NCBI GenBank assembly: GCA_019009955.1
Contig: CM032228.1
Span: forward strand, 4,760,001-4,824,000
Reading direction: 5' to 3'
Length of the DNA stretch: 64,000 nucleotides
From: Riptortus pedestris
Lineage: Eukaryota; Arthropoda; Insecta; Hemiptera; Alydidae
Made by a program: the position numbers and the translations under genes. Under the pieces are notes generated by a model. The model was not told the origin of the DNA, made no database searches, and saw only the letters and a list, made by a program, of their open reading frames with translations. Below, piece by piece: positions 22,874-35,421 of this stretch (its first letter is position 1; each line of letters begins with the position of its first letter).

Positions 22874-24106
22874 TAGCTCAGATACCCGGCTTCGCCCGGG
22901 AATTGAGTTGAGGCTGAATGGTGATGGTATTTTTTTGGCAAGGCTTTACTTCGCACACTATTTTGACATTTACCCGCCCCAGTGTTAAGGGTTCGTACCC
23001 GTCGTTGGTGTCGATTTGTTAATAATTAAATTAATTTTTTATGTAAGACTTCACTGTCCTCTAAATTGTCATATTTCCCGTCTCCTCTGGAATATGCATA
23101 GATTTGAATTATTAATAATTTATGAAGTACCTAATTTTCCAGATATATTGAAAAGAATTGTTGAGCAAATTTCTCTAAATAACAAAATAAACAACTTTTG
23201 ATATGTTCATATTTGCCAAAACCCCAATAAGGAACGAAATATTAATTTCAGGCCTCCCTTATAACCCCCACTCCTGCCCGTCCCTAGAAATGTTAGGATG
23301 GCTTATTATAAGGAAGCCTTTAGTGCTAATTCACATACCGAGTTTTATTTAGTTCGGTTGGGTCTTATGTCCCAAATAAAATTGTTCACTTCCGCTATAG
23401 GTTTTAGCGTATATCTTGTTTATAATTCGGTATACGAAAAAAGTGTATATAACAAAAGTTACTTTAATTAACAAAATAAACAACTTTTGTTATGTTCATA
23501 TTTGCCGAAAAATAAATAGGAAACGAAATATCGCTATTTTTATTTTCTGGCTTACCTTAAAACCCCCACTCCTGCCCGTCCCTAGAAATGTTGGTATGGC
23601 TTGTTATAATGAAAGCGTTAGTGCTAATACATATTCCGTGTTTTATTTATTTCGGTTGGGTCTTTTGTCCCAAATAGAATTGTTCACTTTCGCCATAGGT
23701 TTTAGCGTATATCTCGTTTATAACTCGGTATACGAAAAAAGTGTATATGACAAAAGTCATTCTAAAGAACAAAATAAACAACTTTTGGCATGTGCATGTT
23801 TGTCGAAAAACCAATAGGAAACGAAATATCGCTATTTTTAATTTCAGGCCTCCCTTATAACCCCCACTCCTGTTTGTCTCAGAGAATTTTAATATAGCCT
23901 AAAGTCTAAGTTGGGTTAGTAGTAATATACATACCAAGTTTCATAAAATTCGGTTCAGCCGTTTATGCGTAAAAAGGTAACAAACAAACAAACAAACATA
24001 CACGAAAGAAACAAAATGCAGTTATGGTGTCTATGACATGTGAAACGAAAAGTTATCGTGAAATTTCGCGAAAAAAATAAATGTACAGACAGAGGTCACA
24101 ATTTTA
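22872..24106 (+). mobile_element. RTE-like repeat, plus, with internal tandem units
   Basis: Starts CTAGCTCAGATACCCGGCTT and ends near GTACAGACAGAGGTCACAAT; (TA)n flanks both sides. Two to three tandem units of about 300 bp (each with AACTTTTG-TATGTTCATA, AACCAATAGGAAACGAAAT and CCTCCCTTATAACCCCCAC) lie at 23140-23880. A CAAACAAACAAACAAACA tract precedes the 3' end. The frame 23416-23817 spans these units and is not a gene. Confidence 0.7.
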
Positions 24107-24328
24107 TATATATATATATATTTAGCCAATAAAATCTATCTATTTATCTATCTACAAGCTAAATAATTACCAGTGCTAGTGTTTTGCGGTTGAGTTAAAA
24201 TGAGATTTTTTACAAGTCTCCTAAAATCTTCCTAGATCCTTTAAGAGTGGAAATCCTCTTTGCTCATCCTAGATTCTCACGTTCTTCTACAACAATAATA
24301 TTGTATTCTAGCCTACGTACACTTATAA
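24107..24328. other. Unassigned
   Basis: Short (TA)n and CTATCTATTTATCTATCTA tract, otherwise nothing recognised. Confidence 0.4.
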
Positions 24329-25640
24329 TACAAACTTCCAGTGCAATTGGATGAGCCGTCTACAATCCTCGAAGTGTTTGAAGTTAGCTTAAGAAGTCAG
24401 TGCATACAACAATCTGCTGGTGGAGTGATGTCTGCTCCTGGAGGTCCAAATGCTGATGGGTGGTAGAAGATGCTGTTGGGGGTGGTGATGTTCAAGGACG
24501 GTGGTGATATTTCTGATGGGCGGTAGTGGATGCTGTGGGAGGCGGTGGTGTTACTTTTGGAGGTAATGATGATGCTGATGGGAGGTGGTGATGATGCTGA
24601 TGGGCAGTAGTGGATGCTGTTGGGAGACGGTAGAGATGCTGATCGGCGGTGGTGAATGCTGATGGGAGGTGGTGGTGAGGCTTTTGGGAGGTGGTGGTGA
24701 TACTGTTAGGAGGTGGTGAATGCTGTTGGGAGGTGGTGGTGATGTTAGGAGGTGGAGATGATGCTGATGGGAGGTGGTGGTGATGCTGTTAGGAGGTGGT
24801 GATGATGCTGTTGAGAGACGGTAGAGGTGCTGATGGGTACCACCAACCAACAATACAAACTTCATTTATTTCCAGTGCAATTGGATGAGCCGTCTACAAT
24901 CCTCGAAGTGTTTGAAGTTGGCTTAAGAAATCAGTGCATACAACAGTCTGCTGGTGGAGTGATGCCTTGCTCCTGGAGGTCCAAACTCTGATGGGCGGTA
25001 GTGGATGCTGTTGGGGGGCGGTAGAGATGCTGTTGGGGGTGGTGGTGCTCAAGGACGGTGCTGATGTTTCTGATGGGAGGTTATGGATGCTATGGGAAGC
25101 GGTGGTGTCGTTTTAGAAGGTGATGATGATGCTGATGCGAGGTGGTGATGATGCTGATGTGAGGTGGTGATGATGCTGTTGGGGGGTGGTGATGATGCTG
25201 ATGGCCGGTAGTGGATTTTGTTGGGAGGCGGTAGAGACGCTGTTGGGAGACGGTAGAGATGCTGATGGGCGGTGGTGGTGATGCTGTTAGGAGGTGGTGA
25301 TGATGCTTTTGGGAGGTGGTGGTGATGCTGTTGTGAGGTGGTGGTGATGCTGTTAGGAGGTGGTGATGATGCTGTTAGGAGGCGGTAGAGATGCTGTTGA
25401 GAGGTGGTGATGATGCTGTTGGGAGGTGGTGATGATGCTGATGGCCGGTAGTGGATTTTGTTGGGAGGCGGTAGAGATGCTGTTGGGAGGTGGTGATGAT
25501 GCTGTTGGGGGGTAGTGGATTTTGTTGGGAGGCGGTAGAGATGCTGTCGGGAGGTGGTGATGATGCTGATGGCCGGTAGTGGATGTTGTTGGGAGGCGGT
25601 AGAGATGCTGTCGGGAGGTGGTGATGATGCCGATAGACGG
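24329..25640 (+). repeat. G/T-rich minisatellite with a duplicated leader
   Basis: Irregular units of about 21-24 bp such as GATGCTGTTGGGAGGTGGTG, nearly free of C on the plus strand. A leader (CAGTGCAATTGGATGAGCCG ... CTGCTGGTGGAGTGATG) occurs twice, at about 24340 and 24865, so the array contains a larger duplication of about 520 bp. Open frames (24551-24865 and 25375-25671, minus) are PPP/TTSHQHH repeat translations and are not treated as genes. Confidence 0.8.
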
Positions 25641-26189
25641 TGGCGGTGATCCCAGAGGAATTCCTTCCCAATTCCCCCGACTATCCTTGACCAGTGATCC
25701 CTATGATGTGCCTACTATCCCAGCCTATTCTCTGGGAGTGGTGTAGCTGTGCTGCAACTGCCCGTGGCTTGCTTCCAATGGCGAAATGAGGGAAACAGTC
25801 CACCATTTCAGGGAGTGGCATCCACTTTCTCGGACAACCCTCCATTATCTTGCCTCCAATATATCTCTTATCAGCCGATCCGACAACACCACCCCAAATG
25901 AGCATATTTCCCAACTTAGCCATTTGATATATCAGTCAACTTTTTTAAACAATCAGTTATTTCGAAAAATATCTTCTTAGAGTGAAATAAATAATTTTTC
26001 TTTGATTTAAGTATGTTATCCGCACCTGGTCAATATAATCAGATGGAATAATTTGCATTCTTTTCCATGTTAATTGATTAGAACATTAAATGTTGTTGTT
26101 TAAAAGCAGTTATCAAGTCTATTAAATATATTTTTACTACTAATATTTAGAAGACATAAAAGTCAACTTTGACTATAGATATTTTTTTA
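25641..26189. other. Unassigned; overlapping short frames on both strands
   Basis: The region 25681-25980 is less AT-rich and has 80-codon (minus) and 64-codon (plus) frames. Neither has a recognised motif. It could be a decayed transposon or exon fragment. Confidence 0.3.
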
Positions 26190-27251
26190 TTTGTATTTCT
26201 CACGGAAAGCGGCTGAATTGTAATCAAACAGGCCAGCCAACCTCGTAGCGCTGAATAAATAGAAGGCCGGTATGAAAACCAATTAATGTAATATATCTGA
26301 ATATAACATATTGATTTTATTGAAAACAATTAACTAAAGCTAGTGCTGTAATTTGTAATGGATCAGAATCATTTTTATCTCAATCAGTCAATTTAGTAAT
26401 CCAAGATCAAAAAAAAGAGGGGGCTCAACAGAACATATTTGTTTGTATCTCGTTTATTAACGTCCACTTTTTGCAACTCAGGCTAATTGGGACGGGTTAT
26501 CTAGAGGTTACCACCCTTTTCTAGCCAGGGTGGGACTAAGGATGTTATTTAATGAATTTCGTCACTAAATAATTTCCTTTCCCCTGGCGAGAATGGAACT
26601 CGCCACTCTAGGTTTACCAAGGTCAACGCTTTAACTCACGTAGCTGACCTGAGCCTAAGAACTTACGAAGGCTTGAGGGGGTCAACATATGTTCTGTGCA
26701 CGCATCTCGTATAATAAAGGTTTATTGAAAACAATATTTGGTATTTAACCTTGTAAAGAAGTGATTCATGATAAAACAGCTTATTATTAATATGACACTT
26801 GTAGGAGTGGGGGTTTACTGAAAACGGAAAACTATAAAATCCAAATATTTCGGTTAATACTCATTATACGGAAAATATGTATACGACAATATTTATAGGA
26901 AATTTAATTTTCTATAAGATTGTTTCTATACAGTTTTTCGATCCGACGTATAGTAACAGAGATATTTCGAATTTTTAAAATTCCTCCCCAATAAACCCTT
27001 TTTACATAAAACGGCTAAATATCGAATTAGATAACGATTAAACAATAATTGCGACCGCTAGAGTGATAAAAGACAAATTATGTACATACTAACTGTGTGT
27101 ATACGTATGAATGTATATATATATATATACAGTTTTGAACGGACCTCATTTTCGTCATCTCCTTGGTAGGATCGATGAATATTTGAAGAAAGTTTGAAAA
27201 TCGTGTCATGAGTACACCTCAATAGCTGATTTCCCTTACGGGAAATCTGCT
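26190..27251 (-). mobile_element. HINE-like element, minus, 3' end missing, SINE inside
   Basis: Interior CTCACGGAAAGCGGCTGAAT onward, core block at 26840-26965, (TA)n near 27115-27128, palindrome ending GGGAAATCTGCT at 27251. The SINE at 26455-26657 interrupts it. Confidence 0.8.
26455..26657 (-). mobile_element. tRNA-derived SINE, minus, nested
   Basis: Near-identical in layout to the copy at 22303-22520. B box diverged (GGAATGGAAC on plus at about 26590). Sequence around the insertion, GAGGGGG(C)TCAACA ... TATCTCGT, recurs on the far side, which may be a long diverged target duplication of roughly 50 bp. Confidence 0.75.
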
Positions 27252-27610
27252 AAAAGAAAAAGAAAAGTTGAACTACAGATCATACAAAAAATTAAGTATC
27301 TACGAAATATTATAATAAACAGTTAAAACTTAATTTTGTAAATAGGGGAAGTAGGGAATCGACTTATAACATGATCTAAAAATGGCCAAAATTTCCAGAA
27401 GTAAAAATATAATACACATAAGAAGGAATTAAAAGTTATTGAAAAAAAAAAAAAAAAAACAGATAAAAGAGAGAAGTACTATTAGTTCTGTTTTTATCTG
27501 GTTGAATGCGCATTACACATCGTCCCCAAACGAACACTTCTAAACCAATAATTTCATAAAATAATTTAAAACGTTGAGCAATAATAACGCAAATAAATAA
27601 TTATAATAAA
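27252..27610. repeat. Dispersed repeat R4, copy 2
   Basis: Shares GGGGAAGTAGG, GGAATTAAAAGTT, TAGTTCT...TATCTGGT and GCGCATTACAC with 14276-14610. It lies between two minus-strand HINE-like copies. Confidence 0.7.
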
Positions 27611-28500
27611 GCCCGTCACGCAGGGGCTGCGTAAACTAAGCAGATTTCCCACGTGAAGTTTTACAATAGAGAAATCTACATAGGATATTGAGAAAATTCT
27701 TGACGGGAAACAAACAGTTCTACCAACTTCTTGCCGGAAGGAAAAACAATTACTGTAATATATCTGAATATAACGTATTAATTTGATTGAAAACTATTTA
27801 CTATATCTAGTATTATAATTTATAATGAATCAGAATAATTTTTATCTCAATCAATCAAATTTAAGTAGCCCAAAAACCTAAGAAGGGGGGGGGTCAACAG
27901 AACATATTTGCATGTATCATATATAATAAATGTCTCTTGAAAATAATATTTGGTATTTAAGCTTCAATTGATGTGGTTTATTACATAATCGAGTATTGTT
28001 AGTACAACATTAGTAGAAGTGGGCGTTTGCTGAAGGCTGAAAACTGGAAAATGCAAACATCTCGCTTAATATTCAAGATTGGATATAAATGTATATACCA
28101 ATATTTGCCAAATGTATAGTAAATTGAATTTGCTATAAGATTGATTCTATACATTTTTTCGATCCGACGTATAGTAACGGAGATATTTCGAATTTTCAAA
28201 ATTCTCCCCCTCTAAACCCCCTCTAGTAGACCCTCCCCTTCCCCCTGGTCCGATTTCAGCCGTTAACGAACTTGATCTTTCTTTTTACGTAAAACGACTA
28301 AATACCGAGTTTGGTATAGATTAAACAAAAATTGCGACCGCTAGAGCGGTAACAGAGGAATATATCCATATATATATATATAATTTTGAACGGACCTCAT
28401 TTTCGTCATCTCCTGGGTAGGATCGATGGACATTTGAAGAAACTTTTCGAAAATCGCGTCATGAGTACGACCTCGATAGCCGATTTAACCTAAATCTGCT
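27611..28500 (-). mobile_element. HINE-like element, minus, full length
   Basis: Starts GCCCGTCACGCAGGGGCTGC and ends CCTAAATCTGCT with the palindrome partly deleted. The (TA)n core is short (about 28368-28382). Confidence 0.9.
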
Positions 28501-29111
28501 AAAAAAAACAAATTAAACAATTTCAACATTCAATCAAATTAAAGAAAATATCATTAAAAAAAAGTCCGTCACGCAGGGGCTGCGTAAACTAAGCAGATTT
28601 CCCACGTGAAGTTTTACAATAGAGAAATCTGCCTAATAACAACTGTAGTAGTAAGAAACCTCTAAACCTAAAAAACATTATTTAGGGCGTAATAACCCAA
28701 TAGTTTCTAGCCCAAAAAACAGTTAACCTAACCTCTAAACCTATTCACGAGGGACGATAGTTATGTAAACGGCCGCCAGAGCTCTCGTCGGAAACTCCGA
28801 ACATAGCCTATTGGTGACACGCAGAATACAAATGCAAATATCTCGGTTAATATTCAAGATAGAGAATTAATGTATAGAACATTATGTATAGTAAATTTAA
28901 TTTGCAATAAGATTGGTTATATACAATCTTTTGATAATACGTATAGTAACGGAGATATTTCGAATTTTCGAAAATCCTCCCCTCTAAACCCCCCCTCCCA
29001 CTGGTCCGATTTCAGCCGTTAAGGAACTTGATCTTTCTTTTTACATAAAACGCTTAAATATGAAGTTTGGTAAGGATCAAACAAAAATTGCGACCGTTAG
29101 AGCGGTAACAG

Positions 29112-29171
<60 letters not shown>

Positions 29172-29181
29172 ATATATATAT

Positions 29182-30458
29182 AAAATTGTAACCTCTGTCT
29201 GTACATTGACTTTTTTCGCGAAATTTCACGATAACTTTTCGTTTCACATGTCATAGACACCATAACTGCATTTTGTTTCTTTGGTGTCTGTTTGTTTGTT
29301 TATTTGTTTGTTTGTTTGTTTGTTACCTTTTCACGCATAAACGGCTGAACCGAATGTTATGAAACTTGGTATGTATATTACTACTAGCCCAACTTAGACT
29401 TTAGGCTATATTAATATTCTCTAAGACGAACAGGAGAGGGGGTTATAAGGGAGGCCTGAAATTAAAAATAGCGATATTTCGTTTCCTATTGTTTTTTCAG
29501 CAAATATGCAATAACAAAAGTTGTTTATTTTGTAATTTAGAGTAACTTTTGTTATATGCACTTTTGACGTATACAGAAGTATAAATGAGTTATACGCTAA
29601 AAACAATAGCGGGAGTCCATAATTTTATTTGGCACAAAAGACTCAACCGAACTAAACCAAACTCGCTATGTGAATTAATACTAACGATTTCCTTATAATA
29701 AGCCATACTAACATTTCTAGGGACGGGCAGGAGTGGGGGTTATAAGGGAGGCCTGAAATTAAAAATAGCGATATTTCGTTTCCTATTGCTTTTTCAGCAA
29801 ATATGCACATAACAAAAGTTGTTTATTTTGTTATTTAGAGTAACTTTTGACATATGCACTTTTGCCGTATACGGAAGCATAAATGAGTTATAGGCTATAA
29901 ACTAAAGCGGGAGTCCACAATTTTATTTGGCACAAAAGACTCAACCGAACTAAATAAAACACTCAGTATGTGTATTAGCACTAACGCCTTCCTTATAATA
30001 AGCCATACTAACATTTCTAGGGACGGGCAGGAGTGGGGGTTATAAGGGAGGCCTGAAATTAATAATAATGATTTCCTATTGGGGTTTCGGCAAATATGCA
30101 CATAACAAAAGTTGTTTATTTTGTTATTTAGAGAAATTTGCTCAACACTTCTTTTCAATATGAACTACCAGGTGCCTCACCTGAAAAAATTAATTCAAAT
30201 GTATGTCAATATTTTTTCCTTAATAATTTAAATCTATGAATAATGCACAGGAGACGGGAAATATGACAATATGCAGGACAGTGAAGTCTTACATAAAAAA
30301 AATAATTTTATTATTAACAAATGCCAACAACGGGTAATAACCCTAATCACTGGAACGGGTAAATGCCAAAATATTGTGCAAAGTAAAGCCTCGCCAAAAA
30401 AATACCATCACCATTCAGCCTCAAATGAATTCCCGAGCGAAGCCGGGTATCTGAGCTA

Positions 30459-30459
<1 letters not shown>
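29182..30459 (-). mobile_element. RTE-like repeat, minus, copy a
   Basis: Begins AAAATTGTAACCTCTGTCTG and ends CCGGGTATCTGAGCTAG. The TGTTTGTTTGTTTGTTTGT tract follows the 3' side; the internal 300-bp unit is present two to three times (29400-30150). Confidence 0.7.
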
Positions 30460-30530
<71 letters not shown>

Positions 30531-30536
<6 letters not shown>

Positions 30537-31500
30537 GTAACCTCTGTCTGTACATTGATTTTTTTCGCGAAATTTCACGATAACTTTTCGTTTCACATGT
30601 CATAGACACCATAACTGCATTTTGTTTCTTTCGTGTATGTTTGTTTGTTTGTTTGTTTGTTTGTTTGTTACCTTTTCATGCATAAACGGCTGAACCTAAT
30701 TTTATGAAACTTGGTATGTATATACTACCTAACCCAACTTAGACTTTAGGCTATATTAAAATTCTCTGAGATGAACAGGAGTGGGGGTTATAAGGGAGGC
30801 CTGAAATTAAAAATAGCGATATTTCGTTTCCTATTGGGTTTTCGGCAAGTATGAACATAACAAAAGTTGTTTATTTTGTTATTTACAGTAACTTTTGTTA
30901 TATACACTTTTTTCGTATAACGTATTATAAACGAGATATACGCTAAAACCTATAGCGGAAGTGATACAAAAGACTCAACCGAACTAAATAAAACTCGGTA
31001 TGTGTATTAGCACTAACACCTTCATTATAATAAGCCTTACCATTATTTATAGAGACGGGCAGGAGTGGGGGTTTTATGGGAGGCCTGGAATTAAAAATAG
31101 TGATATTTCGTTTCCTATTGGGGTTTCGGCAAATATACACATAACAAAAGTTGTTTATTTTGTTATTTAGAGAAATTTGCTCAGCAATTCTTTTCAATAT
31201 GAACTACCAAGTACCTCACCTGGAAAAATTAATTCAAATGTATGTTAATATTTTGTCCTTAATAATTCAAATCTATGCATAACGCACAGGAAACGGGAAG
31301 TATGAAAATATAGAGGACAGTGAAGTCTTACATAAAAAATTAATTGTATTATTAACAAATCCACAGAAAGGACGGGTATTAACCCTAAACACTGGGAAGG
31401 GTAAATGTCAAAATATTGTGCAAAGTAAAGCCTTGCCAAAAAAATAACATCACCATCCAGCCTCAAATGAATTCCCGGGCGAAGCCGGGTATCTGAGCTA

Positions 31501-31501
<1 letters not shown>
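30531..31501 (-). mobile_element. RTE-like repeat, minus, copy b
   Basis: Same ends as copy a (CCTCTGTCTGTACATTGA ... CGAAGCCGGGTATCTGAGCT). Only about one and a half internal units, so it is about 300 bp shorter. Confidence 0.7.
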
Positions 31502-31552
<51 letters not shown>

Positions 31553-31739
31553 TTTTGAACGGACCTCATTTTCGTCATCTACTAAGTAGGATCGATGGAC
31601 ATTTGAAGAAAAATGTCGAAAATTCCGTCATGAGTACAACCTCAATAGCTGATTTCCCTTAAGGGAAATCTGCTAATACCGGTGCTGAACACATACGGGT
31701 ATAGCTGTTGTAAACAGCTAGATGATTACATGTATTACA

Positions 31740-33110
31740 TAGATTACATACTAATACACTAATACAAATTCATTAGTAAAAGACATTAACATTTCCATTA
31801 CACTCGATCTTCTACTTTCGACAGGAGACCGAAGAGGTCGTTCGTAGCGTGTGATTGTCGGAGAAGTGGCCGAAATCGTCGCTAGCGTTGGCCGATCTGG
31901 AGAGAAGAGAGAGTGACGGTAAGAGGGAGTTAGGAGAGTCAATTTTGGAAGGTCCGTAGGGGAAATCGCCTCGGTGGCTACATAGACCGTAGTAGACACC
32001 TACTACCTTCAAGCAATAGAGACTCTAGAAGAGAAGAAATTGTACTTCCACGCCTACGCACAGGACACACTAGACTAACACATTCATATCTACTGAGCAG
32101 ACAAGATGAACCTATAGGCTGCTACTGCAGTAGAACGCTGACTGTAAAACACATACTAACTGACTGCACACACGTAATAATGTAGCCATGGCCCACAAAT
32201 TTATGCGAACTACTGGCCGACAGTAGCCAATTTATAGACGATGTTTTTGATGATTTAAGAAATAATGGATTATTTGATGAAATATAAAACCTATTATCTA
32301 CAATTATGAAAGTTATATATAGCAAGCACAGTGGAATTTAAGTTTTGCCTCCTTCCAGTTTTTCTTTTATTTTTATTTCTTTTTTTTTCTTTGTTGTTTT
32401 ATTTTTATTTTATATTTTTTCCTCAAGTTGTAAAAATACTTCAATTTATATTTATTTCTGTCCATTCTATTTATTTTGTACATTTGTAAAAGTTAGATGT
32501 GTAAAAATTTTAATATTTACTTAATCTTGTAAAACTATATTCTAACATGTTAAAATATGAATCGCCATTGTAGCGGCATGGTCCTATTTATTTTGTACTT
32601 TTGTAACATTTAGCTTTGAAAAAATGCTAATATTTATTTAATTTTGTAAAATTATATTCAAACATGTTAATAGATGAATCGCCATTGTAGCGGCATCTCA
32701 AATAAATAATAAATAATAATAATAATACATAGATCGATTGCTCCAGCTGGAAAATGACGCTTCGAAAAGAACACGATAGAGCATGCGTTTCATGGCGCGC
32801 AACAAACGTATAATTCCGAGTTCATTTGCCAGACGGGGGTTATTCCGGTTTCAGATACCCAACGATCAGGGGTGTATCCGAGCAGAGTTCCCCCGTTGTT
32901 GCTTAGGAATGAGAACTTTGGAAGGGCCTATCTCGCTGGGAGTGGGAGGTATCTCAAATCCGACAATTCTTCAAAGCAAATAGCGACCTTGAGCAACATA
33001 ACGGCACCTCTATCTGGAAAATCCACAGTGCGGTTTGAGCTACACAGCTCAAAAAATAGGTTTGCGGACCTAAATAATGCAAAAAATAAATAGACCTAGG
33101 TGTTGTTGTA
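31740..33110. repeat. Dispersed repeat R3, copy 2, split by a LINE
   Basis: Homologous to 14750-15437 at 31775-31990 and again at 32737-33110. Open frames at 31751-33093 are not conserved between copies. It ends at the HINE-like terminus at 33116, as copy 1 ends at 15441. Confidence 0.75.
31990..32725 (+). pseudogene. 5'-truncated LINE with target duplication
   Basis: The plus-strand translation around 32030-32200 contains LPRLRTGHTRLTHSYLL, a CYC pair and LTVKHILTDC, the C-terminal zinc segment of insect LINE ORF2. The 3' UTR has two tandem units of about 118 bp, each ending GAATCGCCATTGTAGCGGCA (about 32560-32579 and 32675-32697), then an AATAAATAATAATAAT tail. Flanking TACATAGACCG (31979-31989) and TACATAGATCG (32726-32736) are a likely 11-bp target duplication. 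The insertion lies within repeat R3. Confidence 0.8.
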
Positions 33111-33115
33111 GAAAA

Positions 33116-33650
33116 GTCCGTCACGCAGGGGCTGCGTAAACTAAGCAGATTTCCCATGTGATGTTTTACAATAGAGAAATCTGCATACTGGTAATACAAG
33201 CCCACCATGAATAAATACAAACGGTAATAAGAAATTTTTCAGTTAATTAAAATAAATTCCCAACTGAAACGGCTTCTGAATTGTAAAAATAATTTATATT
33301 TTAGTAACTCAAATTTTAGTAATCCAAGAACTAAAGAAGGGGGGGGGGTGGCGGATGAACAGACCGTATTTGCATAAATGTAACGAAGTTATGGTAAGGT
33401 TAGAAACGACAGGTAAGGTTAGAAGAAGCTTCTACCTGAGCTGAGAGGTTACGAAAACGGCCGAACTAATATAAACTATACCCGACCACAGACTTCATAA
33501 AAATGCAAATATCTCGGTTAAGATTCAAGATAGAGAATAAATGTATATAACAATATTTATAGTAAATGTATGTAATTTGCAATAAGATTGGTGTTATACA
33601 ATTTTTCGATCCGATGCATAATAACGGAGATATTTCGAATTTTTGAAAAT
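33116..33650 (-). mobile_element. HINE-like element, minus, 5' end missing
   Basis: GTCCGTCACGCAGGGGCTGC, interior of the same subtype as 15441-16275, core inverted repeat present, then similarity ends at about 33650 before the (TA)n tract. Confidence 0.85.
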
Positions 33651-34242
33651 TCCATTAATTATTAATTCTTTATATAAGTATGAATGTAATTCAAAAATTT
33701 GTAAAACGTTTAATTGACAAAATATTAGAAAATTGTTTATAGAAAAACAAATGACGTCCTATTATGTTATGATAACATTTAATGGAAATAAACATATTTC
33801 ATTTCAAACACATTTCAAGTTGAGTTGTAACCGCTGCAATTGGCAATGTCTTTTGTCGCCGAGCCAGCGAGGAATGGCCAATGCGTAGTCTACTCAGCAC
33901 CACTTGGTCTCTTCCTCTTGTTTGATAGCATCACTAAAAGCAGAAACACTAATAGTGTTGTCAGTCTTTAAATGGAACTACACTAGACTATGAACTGGAG
34001 TTTTTAAACTTCAGACATTAAATAGAATTTGAGACTAACCAGAAATTTGATGTTGAATCATGAATGTAGATCACGGTCACACGGTTTAAAATAAAATTAA
34101 AAATTCTGCATTCCCAACGTTTCAGGTAAATTTTGTTACCATTCTCAAGGCCTGCAAATTATGAATTTACGGGAATTAATGTTTAAATTCATTAGAAACA
34201 ACAGATTGAAAATGTACCGGACTCGCGGCCCCAATGATTAAA
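33651..34242. other. Unassigned AT-rich sequence
   Basis: No gene recognised. AACATTTAATGGAAATAAAC near 33776-33795 could be an old poly(A)-signal region. Confidence 0.35.
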
Positions 34243-34323
34243 CGTTTAAAATAAGAGAAAAATTTCGAAAATCACTTAATGAGAACAACCTCAATAGCTA
34301 ATTCCACTTAAGGGAATCTGCTA
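34243..34323 (-). mobile_element. HINE-like 5'-end scrap, minus
   Basis: AAATTTCGAAAATCACTTAA ... ACAACCTCAATAGCTAATTC and GGGAATCTGCT. Confidence 0.75.
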
Positions 34324-34472
34324 AAACAACTCATTTTAATTACACAACTTATTACAAATATTCAGTCATTCCATATTGTCAGAAATTAAAAAATAAACTG
34401 TGAGCTATAAAACAGAACCTATCAAAATTATTTATTTTTTAGTATCAAATATATAAAAGAAATTTTTTATTT

Positions 34473-35229
34473 AGTCACGTAGGGGCTGCTTAAGCTAAGC
34501 ATATTTCCTCTTGAAATTTAATAATAGATAAACCTGCATACTGATAACACAACTCCACCATGAATATTAATTGAATAAATACAAAAGGTAATGTAAAATC
34601 TTTTCCTTCGTGACGGGATGCTCCTGAAATGTAAACAAACCGATCTCCCATCCTCCCACCTTGAAGAAAAACAATTACTGAAATATATCAGAATTCAACA
34701 TTAATTTTATTGAACGTTATTTACTATATCTAATACTGTAATGAATCAGGATAATTTTTATATCAAACGATCAAATTTTGGTAGTCCAAGAAATTAAGGT
34801 GGGGGGGGGATGTCGAGAACATATTTGCATGTATCTTGCAATATGAACATAAAAAGGGTCTCTTGAAAACAATATTTGGTTTAAGCTTCGAATAATGTGG
34901 TTTATTATATAACAGTGCACTGTTTATGTAATATGAATAGGAGTGGTGGTTTGCTGAAGGCTGAAAACTGAATAATCCAAATACCTCGGTTACTATTCAA
35001 GATTGAGAATGAATGTATATAAAATTATTTAGATCAATGCGATTTTTCGATCCGAAGTATAGTAACGGAGATATTTCGAATTTTTAAAAAATCCCCCTTT
35101 AGAGTCCAATCCTCCCACTCGTCAGCACTTCAGCCATTACTGAACTCGAATTTTCTTTTTATATGAAAGGATTAAATGTCCATTTTGGTAACGATCAAAC
35201 AAAAATTTCGACCGCAAGAGCGTTAACAG

Positions 35230-35291
<62 letters not shown>

Positions 35292-35421
35292 ATATAACAT
35301 TTTGAACGGACCTCATTTTCACCATCTCTTAGGTAGGATCGATGGACATTTTAAGACATTTTTCGAAAATCGCGTCATGAGTACGACCTCAATAGCCTAT
35401 TTCTCTTGAGGGAAAACTGCT
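34473..35421 (-). mobile_element. HINE-like element, minus, full length, diverged
   Basis: Diverged 3' hairpin (AGTCACGTAGGGGCTGCTTA), core block at about 34975-35075, (CA)n(TA)n at 35231-35288, diverged palindrome ending GGAAAACTGCT. It is an older copy judging by divergence. Confidence 0.85.

Larger units (their letters stand above)
28564..31674 (-). mobile_element. HINE-like element, minus, split in (TA)n by two RTE-like copies
   Basis: Starts GTCCGTCACGCAGGGGCTGC, core block at 28830-28970, (TA)n from 29116. It resumes at 31549 CAGTTTTGAACGGACCTCAT and ends GGGAAATCTGCT at 31674. The inserted 2.4 kb consists of two same-orientation RTE-like copies separated by (TA)n. Confidence 0.85.

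Noticed and set aside
23416..23817. 133-codon frame with a repeated NNKINNF-type motif
   Set aside because: The same motif appears in different frames in every RTE-like copy; it reflects the 300-bp internal repeat, not a conserved protein.
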